Assembly: GCA_030849465.1 (NCBI GenBank) | Contig: JARVLF010000008.1 | Location: 310,001 to 374,000, forward strand | Origin: Moesziomyces globuligerus | Taxonomy: Eukaryota > Basidiomycota > Ustilaginomycetes > Ustilaginales > Ustilaginaceae | Direction: 5' to 3' | Length of the DNA stretch: 64,000 nt | In this document: piece after piece, positions 40,801 through 49,840 of the stretch | Position numbering within the stretch: the first letter of the stretch is position 1 | How the letters are laid out: every line of letters starts with the position of its first letter | Position numbers and translations under genes: made by a program | Notes under the pieces: model-generated | What the model was told of the DNA's origin: nothing | The model's input: only the letters and a program-made list of their open reading frames with translations | The model's database searches: none

Positions 40801-41115
40801 CCCCATGCAGAGTCTCTCCCGCATGTCTGGTCCACTCTCCATCCCCCGCAACATCCCGTGCGCGTGCGTCGCTGGAGGGGCTTGCTAGACACAGCCCTGG
40901 CGATCGTCCGCCAACGACCGGGCATCACCCTCGTCGCCCTCGCCGCCCTGTTTCATCCCAAGCTCCGAGCCGCACCTGCCGTCAGCATCAACGACGTCGC
41001 CGCAGCAGTGCAGGCGCTCGAGCACGTCCAGGCCATCTACACCCAGCCGTGCGCGCACGGCCTCATCTCGCTCCACATCCACCCGCTTCGGCCCCTCGCC
41101 ACATTCCGCCCCTAG
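34819..41115 (+). CDS. TFC3: Largest subunit of transcription factor TFIIIC (B-block binding, tau138-like)
   Basis: 2098 residues, a single exon of 6.3 kb. An N-terminal helical block (MIDELIDHCIDEIGLDGESG) precedes a B-block TFIIIC winged-helix region near 145-215 (YRVLQIICRSRERAVLSTDI then KTVFYICKRLVDLGLVVRF). A second winged-helix-like stretch lies near 340-430. Two AT-hook motifs follow (RRGRPPKRK near 605 and RKRGRPRKTP near 627). The central and C-terminal parts include further helical blocks, an Arg/Lys-rich coiled stretch near 1350-1390 and a basic tract (RRRRAKPP) near 1457. In yeast this subunit binds the B box of tRNA genes and recruits TFIIIB and RNA polymerase III. AT-hooks within the large subunit could add DNA contact. 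It converges on the UFO1-like gene with 92 bp between stops. Confidence 0.88.
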   Translation: MIDELIDHCIDEIGLDGESGTEIERLASFIRHFHADHSSRSQLPNQLVDVSYLAFVFRQLIAHPQVNIGLFVSGVPNVDGAKSGIFKRKSLTSSAPSTPKQEPQLQPAAPEYDWVDLLLDPTLSERQDLSHLQSIHGDRLRLVLTPAAIKRRLAGAGDVYLPPSTYRVLQIICRSRERAVLSTDIGDALHTDQKTVFYICKRLVDLGLVVRFKARETGTVASYFVATRFQHLCDLLIQHRNAEIAADLQLSSATSALPPPTVDPAFSSMQSLEDLDDSDQDDEADAHAASQATDASAPVVTVKDEESHDIPVGDQNGSENAHAPHRSLAPTFQLVDTEKSLLWMSSRPDLIRFRIYLVCNSTKSKVTARIGLLNRINVTRERSQKRMFTSLLEHAVVDGFLEVVHLFVATTGRTVRGLRMTQKGLDEMHDMLRGDVDAAASLLEQQRASKLNAALQQDLDRIESRLPRELTLERWLYEEVARAGPSGRTAAQLMARLNAGGHFTRVIEQIALRADEAVGEPSMSDLSLRTFHEHKLRVRSTKLYSLHAWVLQCANAGYLDEQDRELLAQAGGTSCFHSLSSAWDAPEQVGRHMAAAGKDIFATPSRRGRPPKRKAEDDPSTPPRKRGRPRKTPISAAAASPSPADGAGGSSAASLPTKQMQQGAGLVDSPMQAAQASPEAAQGAGTADYSSGSLAVPDSPADGAASRRRQRMMQTQSFHRPTSLLATAPVVASSGSEADQVHAGSPMPGTAETALPVTPKREAMQGGMQETPDNTVPAPSASDGNLGNLGNVADLLSAPAGLKTEADLNMAATPSAKRMAEAMATPASDRKKRTNLTQLRSSHALVQCIREAGGAMDALQIPELLSNFVERHGFASDAQLVNLRDKKVRDKALAAAVDNGLLRRTYVRVEHPSAAFPRRQIVHLPDLPLEQVHAYCDAVKKGTEGWFDTKNAKTALLVATDSVEVGEVDAKHVSKPWHHPEPMRLTELPTEPSQLALLRQPFRDVTSAYRQHLGYLGGEMLRLKAFHLACAHYVRLRQSNAEGDGAPTNDAALPLSFFWTEAPLDLYLALMFVLQMPEQVEQLALDPAVRQMPMHALPDELRHALGLSGGVPADVKVAFYSLATQLSDLGVFRIQSVSDGSGASDLVASTTTVEPRLRVPRYDWLAEEAEKPLVQVHDVGLDADKINLFWAMMQASCLKVRRGMQHAEGEGGDAVAAGASEAVAGHGLRVGDDIDPFKTLPEELGAVMQAHRAWRPFCQLRPSQVKFLHRVDVRDCASTSTDDVDRLAYVTLVPQSVVRAVLQHRWRSAQVSEEAEASLRQARPHFTWPLRLSVISLPTNVYSPIKVAVAAERKKRRRTAAEREKQGRMTTLAKARELRQRREAQFQTLLDQAFAEVPSAHTLREKIETALGVIRKKFVAGDVRFDAEAAEKAIARAVRSASGVRRMPTARTAPVARRRRAKPPAEQDAEPAQEAAAPAAGAEGGESGSKAKEAPKRDRRSRRNLDQANFWTAARKELLRDAAVILRVRDEVRGRSDWSALFQLFDDDERTKTKAVVMAQWRHQYQRMRTLYGEEAYLAALEARWIGVYLAARAEGSLEDAGFPSATGFDLAAQVELLREKIDKNEVQRSLVKPTARYALPVRLGEADFTSGWKEEFVEEPAERRFETYFSAEVGVTNKRFEKLLNTALGTEHEAGEAQVQVEERMAEVAVRIVVTTASNEGEANGAPGEDAVDEVVKAEFCASVGDARIEAAMTRMLELRLLRSVTSDPTLRRRPGTNFVLGDEMYKLLPDGGARAAMGAAELAATMANQAPALQELCAAEEGMLVQPVETDGEAAAMMLLMELGVAQGSVDTRPFEALRSTAAFNARVLNDDHLECLVRLTAEQGAMRSLDANVLELPSLPEDRVLAWLATSEPELEEAWRTQLESKDVEVRGLALKILQAGAAGLHVGADVKNDVVRDLLEGERPVAFWSPLGARPVLVASVYVRTYTLALPHAESLPHVWSTLHPPQHPVRVRRWRGLLDTALAIVRQRPGITLVALAALFHPKLRAAPAVSINDVAAAVQALEHVQAIYTQPCAHGLISLHIHPLRPLATFRP

Positions 41116-41207
41116 CAAAACACACTGCACTCGGGCCCGATGATGATAACTTGGTATTGACTGCGCTGCGATCGAGGACGGGCTGCGTGGGGGGTGAGGG
41201 GGTGTGG

Positions 41208-44200
41208 TCACGTGTCGGTGCGCGAGGACTGTTCGGCAAGGCTGAGCTGGATGGCGAGTTCGAGGTCTTTCTCGAGCTGGGCGTCTGGACTGCTGGACTC
41301 TTGGCGCGCTGGGGCGGGGGAGGATGCGAGGGAAGCAGCGAGCAACGACTGTCCACCCTGCTGCCTGGCCCAGGCGGAGGGTCTCTGCGGGCCGAGCGTG
41401 GGTCTCAAGCCGGGACTGGTGCCTGCACTGACTCTGCGCTTGTCCATGGCGCCAAAGCGGGGCGAGGCGCTGAGCGAGGCGGGATTCGACTCGGCCATGG
41501 AGGGAAAGTCGGTGGGCGATCGAGCGCCCATCATGCTGCTGAGGCTCGACGAGATGGATGCGGCCTCGGCAGGCGTGGGCGACGAGAGGCGCGCACTGCG
41601 CGGCACATTGACCGTGCGCACCTTGGAGTTCTTGCCCCACCGATCGGCTTTGGCGGGCGTCGTGGCACTCGAGCCCGCCTGGCTCAGGATCGTCCACGCC
41701 CTCGACGCCGGCGGCGACGAGACGCCACTCAGACACGGCGACGCCGACGGAGACGGCCAAGGCGACGGCCGCAAATACGCCTCGGCATCCAGCTCGTCCT
41801 CGTCCAGCTCGGCTCCAAAATCATCATCCTCCAACATCCCGTACCTCGGACGTGCTTGGTCGTAGAAGGCAGCCTCGGCCTTGGACTCTGCGATCGCAAT
41901 CTGCTCGAGCGCGTCGGCGAGCTCGGGATCATCCACCACCTCCTCGGGCACCTCGATCCTCTTGCGGCTGCTGCTCGCGTGCGAGCCGGGCACATAGCCA
42001 CCGCCGCCCATCACCCTCGCCTTGCCCGAGGCCGCCACGGCCTCTTGGTCGCGCGAGAGCATGAGCGCGTACTCGAGCGCCTCCTGCTCGCTCAACCCAT
42101 CCAGCTCGTATCCCTGCCGATTGCGCAGCTTGCTGTACTCGGCCTGACGCTCCTCGTACTCGGCCTCGAGCTCGGCCTTGGACTCGCGCAGGTCGCGCTT
42201 CAGCTCCACCTGCGTCGCGTACTTGCTCTCGGCCATCCGACCGCGTCCGCCCTTGCCCTTGGGCTGCGCCGCACCCGCCGCTGCCGCCGCCGCCGCGCGC
42301 TTGCTCAGCACGGGCTCGGCACGGAACGCCAGCACCTGATGCCCGATGCTCGCCACGAGGCAGTCGTTGTCCGCGATGATCTGCGTCACGCGGAAGCGCG
42401 CCGCCTCGGCCTCGGTGAGCTCGCCCGCGGCGAGCATGCGCGCCGGATGGCGCGTCGCCGTGCGGTCGTTGATCGTCCGGATCAGATCGCCCGCCAGCGC
42501 GTCAAAGACCTTGATCGTCCCGTCCGACGCACCCACAAAGACGTGCAGCGGCGTCAGCTCCAGCGCCGTGATGGCCGTGTGGTGCGCTTCCAATCCGATC
42601 GACGGTAACAGCTGCCGTTGGCCTCGGAACCGCGCCGGGTTCTGTCCCTGCCACTCCGCTTGCGTCGTTTCGTCCAGCGGCGTGCCCGTGCTCTCCCAGT
42701 CAAACAGGAAGAGCGAGCCGCCTCTCGTGCCGACGCAGACGAACTTGCGCTCGGCATACTGTCCCGATCCGGCGTAGACCTCGAACGGACTCGGCCCAAG
42801 CACAAGCGTCGGGGCGGTCTGCGGCTGCATCCCCCCGCCGAGGGCAGGGGCGGCCGTCTCGAGACGCACAGCCGACAGCACTGGCGACGCATAGACGCTT
42901 GCGGCCGGACTCTGCATGGTCGAGGAGCGCACGTCGCGCTTTGGCAGGCGAGGCTCAAAGTCCGGGCGGACGGCGGTGATCTCGTCCATGATGGCCGCCC
43001 CGAGCACGGTGGTCTCGACACCTGTGCTTGCTTCGCGGGGGATGCCGTGGCGGAGAAGTACCCTCGCACCCGAATGATGCACGAGGACCTGGCAGTCGTG
43101 CACATCTGCTTCCGCTTCGGAAGGCTTCGGGGAAGCCGACGGCGTCGCATCGATGAAGATGGAGCTCACGGCCACCTCGCTTGAGGCTCCAGCCGGCACG
43201 TCGATGGTGGTTTGGCGGACGGACCGCGCGAGACGGGTGAATTGCTCATGCGCTTCGAGCGTCTCTGGCTCCGGATTGCCGTTGCGGAGATGCTCCGGAT
43301 CCGAGGCCTCGGGAGGGATTCGAAGGAAGCCAGCTACGTCGATGTTGGTCCAGACGACAAGCTTTCCGGCGGTGTTTCCGGCAGCGACGATGCCTGCCTT
43401 GGCGTCGTACGCGAGCGCGCAGATTGGAGCAGCAGCCGAGGCGGCGGATGCGGCCGCATCGGGTGCGGCCGGCTTTGCAGTCGACGAGGCCACCCAGAGC
43501 GGCCACGAGCGCAGCGACGACCAGAGGCGTACGGTGCCGTCGAAGCCTGCGGTGACGAATGTGGAGGCGACGTCGCCGAGCGAGGCGATGGCCTGTCTGA
43601 GGCGCTCGGGGCTGCGACCGGGGCCGTGGGCTCCGTCGCTGTCGCTCGCGAAAGGAATGGCGATGGCCGTGACGGGTCCTAGGTGGCAGGCACGCGGCGT
43701 GAAGCGGATGCTCTTGATGGCGCCGCGGGGATTTGTACCCTGTCTGGCCATGGTGGTCATGCCGACCTCGCCGGAGCGGAAGCCCCAGTAGATGTTGGAG
43801 GCGTCGGAGCTCGTGTTGAGCGTGGTGACGTTGGGGCTGAATTCGACGTTTGGATTGCCGTTGCCGGCGCCGTTGGCGGTGCCCTCTGCGTCGAGGTAGC
43901 CCTTGGTCACCTTGCCGGTCCATGGGTTGGAGCGCGATGCGACGCCGTAGGTGTCGGTGGCCGAGATCATGAGGCGATGATGTTTGGAGAGCGAGATCTT
44001 CTTGATGATGTCGACGCGGGGCATGGAGAGGACGGTGGGTGTGCGCGACTTGCGCCATCGGCGGAGGAGGTCGACGCGCTGCTGGAACTCGTGGCGCCAG
44101 GATGCATCGGTGAGGCGTCGAAGCGCGGGTGTCCCCGAGGCCTCGAGAGAGGCGGCGCGATTGGCCTGGGCCGCCTCGAGGCTGAAGTAGGTTGCGAAGG

Positions 44201-44657
44201 CGGCCCTCCACGTGGCATCGTCGCGTGCGACGAGAGCCCACGCACGGCAAACAGCGGCGGAACGGCAGAGCGCGATGGGGTCCAGGAAGCCAAAGATACG
44301 CATGAGCAGTTCTGGAGCGAGCTCGGCGACGTCGGTTGCGGCAGCCGCCTCGGCGGACACGTCGGTCTCTGCAGGCGTGTCGGCAAGCGCGTCATCAGCA
44401 GCTTCGGGATCGACGAGGCGCACTATGGTCGAGGCATCGACGGGATCGTAGGCGTCTGTCTGCTTGGCCTTGCCCTTGCCATTGCCGCCAGTGCGGCTGG
44501 CCCAGGCTGACTCCTCGGCAGGACCGCGCAAGATGCCGGGATAGGCTGGATCGGATGCGATGGCATGTCGGCTAGGCGTGTGGGTCTGGTGCGACGTGGG
44601 TTCGTTGTGTTGGATCGAGTGCTGGTTGGTAGATCGTTGGGCGGGCTCAAGAGACAT
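41208..44657 (-). CDS. UFO1: Ufo1-like F-box/WD40 protein with ubiquitin-interacting motifs
   Basis: 1149 residues from ATG 44657 (the frame continues upstream only to a GTG). An F-box lies near 105-150 (VAELAPELLMRIFGFLDPIA, then CRAWALVARDDATWRAAF). WD-type blades follow, for example TFVTAGFDGTVRLWSSL, IVAAGNTAGKLVVWTNI and HVFVGASDGTIKVFDALAG. Towards the C-terminus are UIM-like helices: LSEQEALEYALMLSRDQE, DDPELADALEQIAIAESK and, at the very end, LEKDLELAIQLSLAEQS. F-box plus WD repeats plus multiple C-terminal UIMs is the architecture of yeast Ufo1, an SCF adaptor that directs turnover of Ho endonuclease and others and is itself controlled through its UIMs. Orthology is inferred from this layout, not from a search. 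It shares a 921-bp divergent promoter with RPL28. Confidence 0.78.
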   Translation of the reverse strand: MSLEPAQRSTNQHSIQHNEPTSHQTHTPSRHAIASDPAYPGILRGPAEESAWASRTGGNGKGKAKQTDAYDPVDASTIVRLVDPEAADDALADTPAETDVSAEAAAATDVAELAPELLMRIFGFLDPIALCRSAAVCRAWALVARDDATWRAAFATYFSLEAAQANRAASLEASGTPALRRLTDASWRHEFQQRVDLLRRWRKSRTPTVLSMPRVDIIKKISLSKHHRLMISATDTYGVASRSNPWTGKVTKGYLDAEGTANGAGNGNPNVEFSPNVTTLNTSSDASNIYWGFRSGEVGMTTMARQGTNPRGAIKSIRFTPRACHLGPVTAIAIPFASDSDGAHGPGRSPERLRQAIASLGDVASTFVTAGFDGTVRLWSSLRSWPLWVASSTAKPAAPDAAASAASAAAPICALAYDAKAGIVAAGNTAGKLVVWTNIDVAGFLRIPPEASDPEHLRNGNPEPETLEAHEQFTRLARSVRQTTIDVPAGASSEVAVSSIFIDATPSASPKPSEAEADVHDCQVLVHHSGARVLLRHGIPREASTGVETTVLGAAIMDEITAVRPDFEPRLPKRDVRSSTMQSPAASVYASPVLSAVRLETAAPALGGGMQPQTAPTLVLGPSPFEVYAGSGQYAERKFVCVGTRGGSLFLFDWESTGTPLDETTQAEWQGQNPARFRGQRQLLPSIGLEAHHTAITALELTPLHVFVGASDGTIKVFDALAGDLIRTINDRTATRHPARMLAAGELTEAEAARFRVTQIIADNDCLVASIGHQVLAFRAEPVLSKRAAAAAAAGAAQPKGKGGRGRMAESKYATQVELKRDLRESKAELEAEYEERQAEYSKLRNRQGYELDGLSEQEALEYALMLSRDQEAVAASGKARVMGGGGYVPGSHASSSRKRIEVPEEVVDDPELADALEQIAIAESKAEAAFYDQARPRYGMLEDDDFGAELDEDELDAEAYLRPSPWPSPSASPCLSGVSSPPASRAWTILSQAGSSATTPAKADRWGKNSKVRTVNVPRSARLSSPTPAEAASISSSLSSMMGARSPTDFPSMAESNPASLSASPRFGAMDKRRVSAGTSPGLRPTLGPQRPSAWARQQGGQSLLAASLASSPAPARQESSSPDAQLEKDLELAIQLSLAEQSSRTDT

Positions 44658-45578
44658 AAACACTGGTTGGGGTGGGGAGTCGAGGAAGGTGGGCTCGACG
44701 GCGAGTGCGCGAGTGATGCAGACGAGGAGTGGTGTAGCGGAGCGTTTGTTGGCTGGTTGAGCTGAGTGGTTGAGGTTGTGGTGGTGTGTAGCAGACACGG
44801 TCGAGGTGGTGAGCAGCCTGGTCCATGCTCAGCTGCTCAGCTTTCGGACGCGTCGGGTTTGGCACATGTCAAATTGAGCTGCAGCTCAGTCTCACCTTGC
44901 AGCTCGCCACACGTTCTCGCACCCTTGCCTTGCACCACCATCGCCGATGCATTGCCACCACGTGAATCGCCTTGATCGGGGTCTCTCGCCGGGTGCCGTT
45001 CCGCCACACATCTCTCGGATCTCCCACCTGTATTCTCGCGATACAGCGATGAGCCTCTCAGAACTCAGCGAATGCATCCATACAGAGCACCTGGCGATCG
45101 TGTCACGATGATCACACCATGTACTACCAGCGCTCGGTAGGGAACACCCAGACAAGCGTTCCACATTCGAAATTGGCACGCGAAATGTTGGCCTCGAAAA
45201 AGGGTGCGCATCGGCTGGATCGGACAAAGTCTACATCCCCCATTGCCGATCTGCATGTTGGAGAGCTCGGCCGAAGTCGATTTCCGTCGGGTCCGAAGGG
45301 CTCTGCGATTTGACGCCTTCGAGTCGATGATGAGATCGGGCCAACCACGGCACCTTGGCGCAGTGGGTTCGATGCCAGTACTCGCCGATCTGCGATGGAC
45401 GTGCACAGGCTCGCCGAAGAACGACGAAGGCTGCCTCAGACCGGGCGAATGCAACACAATCGGTCGACGCCGGTGAGCGGCGGTGGGGCTGGTGATGGCC
45501 TGGACGCACTCACTCCCACACACCATCATCTCACCGTCTCGATACACACCCGTCCGAACGACCGATACATCCGACACA
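44658..45578. promoter_or_regulatory. Divergent promoter region of UFO1-like gene and RPL28
   Basis: 921 bp between start codons. It contains a perfect 14-bp palindrome tgagctgcagctca (44875-44888) close to another ctcagctgctcagc repeat (44828-44841), and two copies of gccgatctgc (45243-45252 and 45385-45394), the second nearer RPL28. These are candidate factor sites but match no motif I can name. A stretch at 45361-45377 looks like a fused tRNA A/B box but no tRNA folds around it. Confidence 0.5.
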
Positions 45579-46962
45579 ATGGCTTCCCAGGATCTCCAGT
45601 GGCTGCTCGTCCGCAACAACTCCAGCTTCATCGTCAAGCAGAAGGGTCTCGGCCGCATCTTCTCGCGCGAGCCCCGCAACCTCACCCAGCTCCACAGCTA
45701 CAAGGTAAGACCCCACCACCGACATCCCACCCACAAAGCACACAGATCCCGCCTCAACCTAAACGGCCAGACTGCGCCACCAGAAAGGACGGTAGAGGCG
45801 GTGGCGACTGAGGTTGGGCTCCATGCGAAGGCAGAAGGGCATCCCTCGAGCCAGCGTTTCGGCCCAACACAGCAGCCGTAGCCGGCCGCACCGACCACCC
45901 TGCAGCATTCGATACACTCACGCGACTCAGTTGACTGACCTCTCGTATCGCATCGCTGCACGCACTCGCACTCGCAATCACAGTATTCGGGTGTCGTCAA
46001 CACCAAGGCCGTCGGCATCGAGGCCGCCAAGTCTGGCAAGGGCATCGTTCTGACCACCAAGAACTCGAAGAAGCAGCCCTCGGCCATCAAGGCGACCAAG
46101 AACACCTCGACCATCAAGAAGGGCGGCAGCCGCCGTGCCGCCGGCGTCGTCTCCAACGTCGTCGCCAAGAAGGGCTACCGCGCCGACCTGACCAAGGGTA
46201 CGTTCCGAACCGTCCGACACCTCGACCCCGATCCAGCACCACCAGACATCAGCAGCGCAGCGATACACACAGGTCGACGTGGTACGGTCAAAGCAGACCG
46301 AGGGAGAGCGTAGGAGACTGAAGGGGGAATGCGAGTCGCAAGGTTGGGAGTGGAGGGGATGGAAGGAGGCAGTCTCAAGGCTTGCGCAGCCGTGCATTGC
46401 GCTAGAACCCACCGGATACCAAAATTATTTCTCCTTGAAGGTTTGGGCGTAATAGCGATGCAACATCGAAAGCGTCTGGGCGGAGCGGCGCTTCGGCGCC
46501 GGCTTCTCGTGGGGCCCTGCTGTCCCGACAGGACGCGGCTGGCTCACCAACGTCTCGTCGCGCTGTCAAGCGCGATGCGACTGCCCGACGTACATCATCC
46601 CCAACCCCTCCCCACCCCTTCTTGCTTCCATCCTTTAGGCTGCCACACTCTCGACGACGGATGGAGGACACGCACGATGACGCAAGTGCGTCGACACAAC
46701 GATGCCATCTTGGCGGACGCTAGTGTCTGCTGATGTCTGCTGATGTCTACCCATGTCGAGGCTTGGAGTTCGCGATCTGGACGGCTGTACTGACCCTGTT
46801 GTTTATCGCCTTTTCGCCTCGTTATGATGGTGGATTATAGTTGCCGTTGTTCGTGCCTCTGCTCTGCTGCGCTCGCAGCGTGGCCGCAAGCAGCCCCCCG
46901 CGCGCAAGGTCCGCGGCTCGGGTGCCCGCAAGGTCGTCAAGATCGAGCAGACCGACGCCTAA
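45579..46962 (+). CDS. RPL28: Cytosolic ribosomal protein eL28, three exons
   Basis: Model: join(45579..45704, 45984..46197, 46841..46962), 153 residues. Exon 1 gives MASQDLQWLLVRNNSSFIVK to HSYK, exon 2 starts YSGVVNTKAVGIEAAK and ends in DLTK plus one base, and exon 3 completes a valine and continues AVVRASALLRSQRGRKQ to the stop. Donors are GTAAGA and GTACGT, acceptors CACAG and TATAG. The order NREP-like (SREPRNL), SG(V/L)xNxKAVG and ASALLRSQR matches eL28, which metazoa and most fungi have but baker's yeast lacks. The protein sits on the large subunit surface. Introns of 279 and 643 nt are far longer than others in the window and could host regulatory or small nucleolar RNA, which I could not demonstrate. 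Confidence 0.94.
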
Positions 46963-48371
46963 ATCTGCGGTCTTGGCCTTCCGACACCATCCTCACCTCC
47001 CAAAACGACCGCTACCGTCTTTGGTCCAGGGTCTAGAACACACAGCAATGCGCTAGCTCCTTGACCCACGCTCCTCTCTCCTGGCCTCCGACCTACTGTG
47101 AGGAAGTGTATGTGATTTCGGGGGAGACTTTGTTCGGGGATGCACGGGGGTGGGCGTGGATGATGGTAGCATGGCAAAGGAGGGCGATGTTGACGAGAGT
47201 GTGCGCAGTGCGAGGCTCGGAAGTCGGAACGCTTGCCACGTTGTGTGCGTCGTAGAGTGGGCGAGACAAGGCGGCACGTGCGGGCGTCGCGCTGTCTCTG
47301 GGCGTTCCGAGACGACCCGCGCGTGAGTAGCGGCGATAGCATGCGCACACTGCGAGCTGCAGAAGCCAAGGTGGAAAACAAACGAGGCGAGGGAGAGCTG
47401 GTCACATGTGTGAGACCAAAGCCGGCACGCGCGCGTCTCGTCGGCGATCTTTGGGCAGCGATGGTGTTGGCTTTGGCCAGCGGGGTGGGCAGGGCTTGGG
47501 CGAAGAGAGCGAGATCGGAAACGCAACCGGAAGCGCTGTGGTTGGCGCTGTCGACTACATTCCAAGCCTCTCTGTGGAAATCTGTCCGATTCGCGTTTCC
47601 AGCCTGCACGACAATGGCAGCGCGCAGAGAGTAGGGCGGGCTGGGCTGCTGGCAGCCAAACGCGGCATGGGCGCGCGGCTAGCGGCGATTGAATTTCTCC
47701 CCACCCTCGACGCAGCTGCGCACATCTTGACATGACTCCCGCTGGCAACGCTGCAAAGGCGGTTTGAATGGCAGGTAACCCCAACCCACGCAGCAACTCA
47801 CATTCCAATCGGTCTCGTTCCACCAAACCCTAAAACCCCGCCACGCATGCACGATCGACGCTGGCACAGTTGGCTCTTGCGGCATCGAGATCGTCAACCT
47901 CAACCGCTCTCGTACCCGCTTGCATCGGTTTCGGCCATCCTTATCTCGAAGCGAGCCAGATGATCGACGTCAGTTGCCGCCACGTCTCGGCTCGTCCCTC
48001 TCAGCTTGCATGGTAGCGGGAAGCCTTTTGTAAATGAAATTTCCACTCGCTCTGACTCGCCTCAGGTTTGCGTCGAACCAAAGGAAAGAAACAGGAATGC
48101 CCTGGATCAGTCGTCCACACCGAGACAACGCCTTGTGTGAATCCCCAGCGTCGACTCAAGCCCTCGGTGCTGCGCGCTTGGACTTTTTGGCCGCCGCCGC
48201 CGCTCATGGTCTCACCAATCCGGGAGCCTTTCTTGCTTCTTGAACAAGTTCGGCTCGACGACGAGTAAGGCCCTCTGAACCCGTCGACGCACGCCACTTG
48301 TGGAGCTTAAGCGAGCGGGGCGGTTTTCTTTCATTCATCATCGTACGAGTTTGGGCGATGGACAGGTCCGC

Positions 48372-48712
48372 ATGTGGCATGGTCTGCGTACCGAGGCTCA
48401 GATCGAGCGGTGCGTGCCTGCGGATGTGTGCGAAGTGTGGGCTCCAAGTGCTGTGCGTGGCTGTAGCCAGCGCCAGGGACCGGGTAATGGCTTGACGTGC
48501 AGGAGCGCGCGGGGGGACGCGGGGGGTTCCAAGGCTGACGAGAGCACGAGAGTACTGCAGACGGCGGGTTGGATGTGCATCTCGTGCCATGCAGCTGCGA
48601 AGCGCAAGGCAAGCTCTTGATTGTGCGCACGGCCGACTCGAGCTACGTGCATCTGCATCTCGTCGACGCGCCGCAGCTGCTGGGCCAGCGGGCGGCTAGC
48701 ATGCAGATGTGA
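48372..48712 (+). CDS. Possible small two-exon gene of unknown function (tentative)
   Basis: Tentative model: join(48372..48483, 48561..48712), 87 residues. I do not recognise it. The second exon reads like real protein (KLLIVRTADSSYVHLHLVDA with an amphipathic pattern). The first (MWHGLRTEAQIER onwards) is less convincing. The proposed 77-nt intron has donor GTAATG, a ctgac branch-like site 24 nt before the acceptor, and acceptor CTGCAG; splicing keeps the frame (CCG G / AC). No homology, leader or TATA supports it and the donor is not ideal. It could also be a pseudogene fragment or chance. Confidence 0.2.
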
Positions 48713-49788
48713 CAGCTGCGCCAGACGAGCCCCGATGCGACGGCGCAGCGAGCCGAGTAGGCGTTTGGGCAGTAATTCTCCGAAGAAAAAAAACAGGGCT
48801 TGCAGGACGCGATGCGAATGCCTGGCATCGCAAGCAAGGAAGACGGCGCACAGAGGGGTGCAGCCACCCGTGCCTTGTGCATGCTGGTCAAGGATCCCAC
48901 TGGCTCTCAAAGCAGGTTGCGTTCCTCGATGACCGCCGCCGCTCTCCTAAGGAAATACTCCACATCGGATGCGCTAAGCCCGCCCTCGAACCGCGCACCC
49001 TGCGCCCCCTCCCGACGGGCTAGCTGTACCCAACCCATGCTTTGCCTCAGCTTGCCAGCCGCAGTGCCTTCATGCCAAAGCCGCAACAGACGCCGCGCCG
49101 CCTGCAGCTACGCAAGCCTCTCCTCCCCCCACTCCCAGCTGCCGCAACGCCTGCGCACGCTCTCCGTGATGCACACGCCGCTCCCGATTTTGCCTTTGGT
49201 TTGAAGTCTGGCCCCCGCGCTACAATGTGCAGTCCGTACCGGTGAGCTGCATCACCTTCCGCACGTCGATCGCCCTCACGCTCATGCATGCCGGCTGTCA
49301 GCCTGATGGCGGAAGCAAAAAAAAAGATGCTGCATCAATCTCTGCAGGCGGCTCATTCCTTGCCTGCTGCCTGCGGCCTTGGCGACCAAGCTGCACGTAA
49401 ACAGCGAAGAGCAGGGTGGGTGCTAACGACGTGCCTGTCTCAGGCTCGCATACGCACCGCGTAGGAGGAGCTGCCAAAACAACAAGCGGCCCGCTCGAGC
49501 GCATCCGTCGTGCTTCGCCGCATGGGGTGGGTTGTTTTGATCCCACGCCCCGGCTGCGTAGCTTAGCTGCTGCATCCTCCGCTCGCAGCGACGGTCTCGC
49601 TTCTTGCGAGCCGGTCGATACTCGGATCGTCCCTCTGCCACCGAGCCTGGCTGACCGGATGTTTTGGGCGTCCCTCCCTCGAGCAGCTCTCCGTCTGCGG
49701 TAGCCGTGCTGGGGACTGGCTCGACGACCGAGTGTCTCGAAGCAGCCCGCTAGTTCCCCCCCTTTGGCTCCAAGCACGCTATGCTAGG

Positions 49789-49804
49789 CGTCTCATACGA
49801 GACG
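49789..49804. promoter_or_regulatory. Inverted repeat upstream of the hydrophobin TATA box
   Basis: cgtctc-atac-gagacg: two perfect 6-bp arms around 4 bp, centred about 40 bp upstream of the TATA box. A dimeric factor site is plausible; no known motif is matched. Confidence 0.4.
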
Positions 49805-49834
49805 GGAGGGAGGATAGCTGGTGGTCTCGAAAGG

Positions 49835-49840
49835 TATAAA
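49835..49840 (+). promoter_or_regulatory. TATA box of the hydrophobin gene
   Basis: TATAAA in the context aaggTATAAAgaacc, 145 bp before the start codon and followed by a CT/CCACT-rich leader, typical of a strongly expressed fungal gene. Confidence 0.7.

Noticed and set aside
40449..42608. Plus-strand 719-codon frame spanning the TFC3 end and the UFO1-like gene
   Set aside because: Crosses two genes in the wrong frame or strand; composition is Arg/Gly/Ala filler.
45361..45377. tRNA-like A and B box sequence (tggcgcagtgg running into ggttcgatgcc)
   Set aside because: The two boxes are directly fused, leaving no room for an anticodon arm, and no acceptor stem can be formed around them.
47053..47826. 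Minus-strand 257-codon frame after RPL28
   Set aside because: Non-coding composition (Arg, Ser, His, Pro, Cys) and no recognisable motif.
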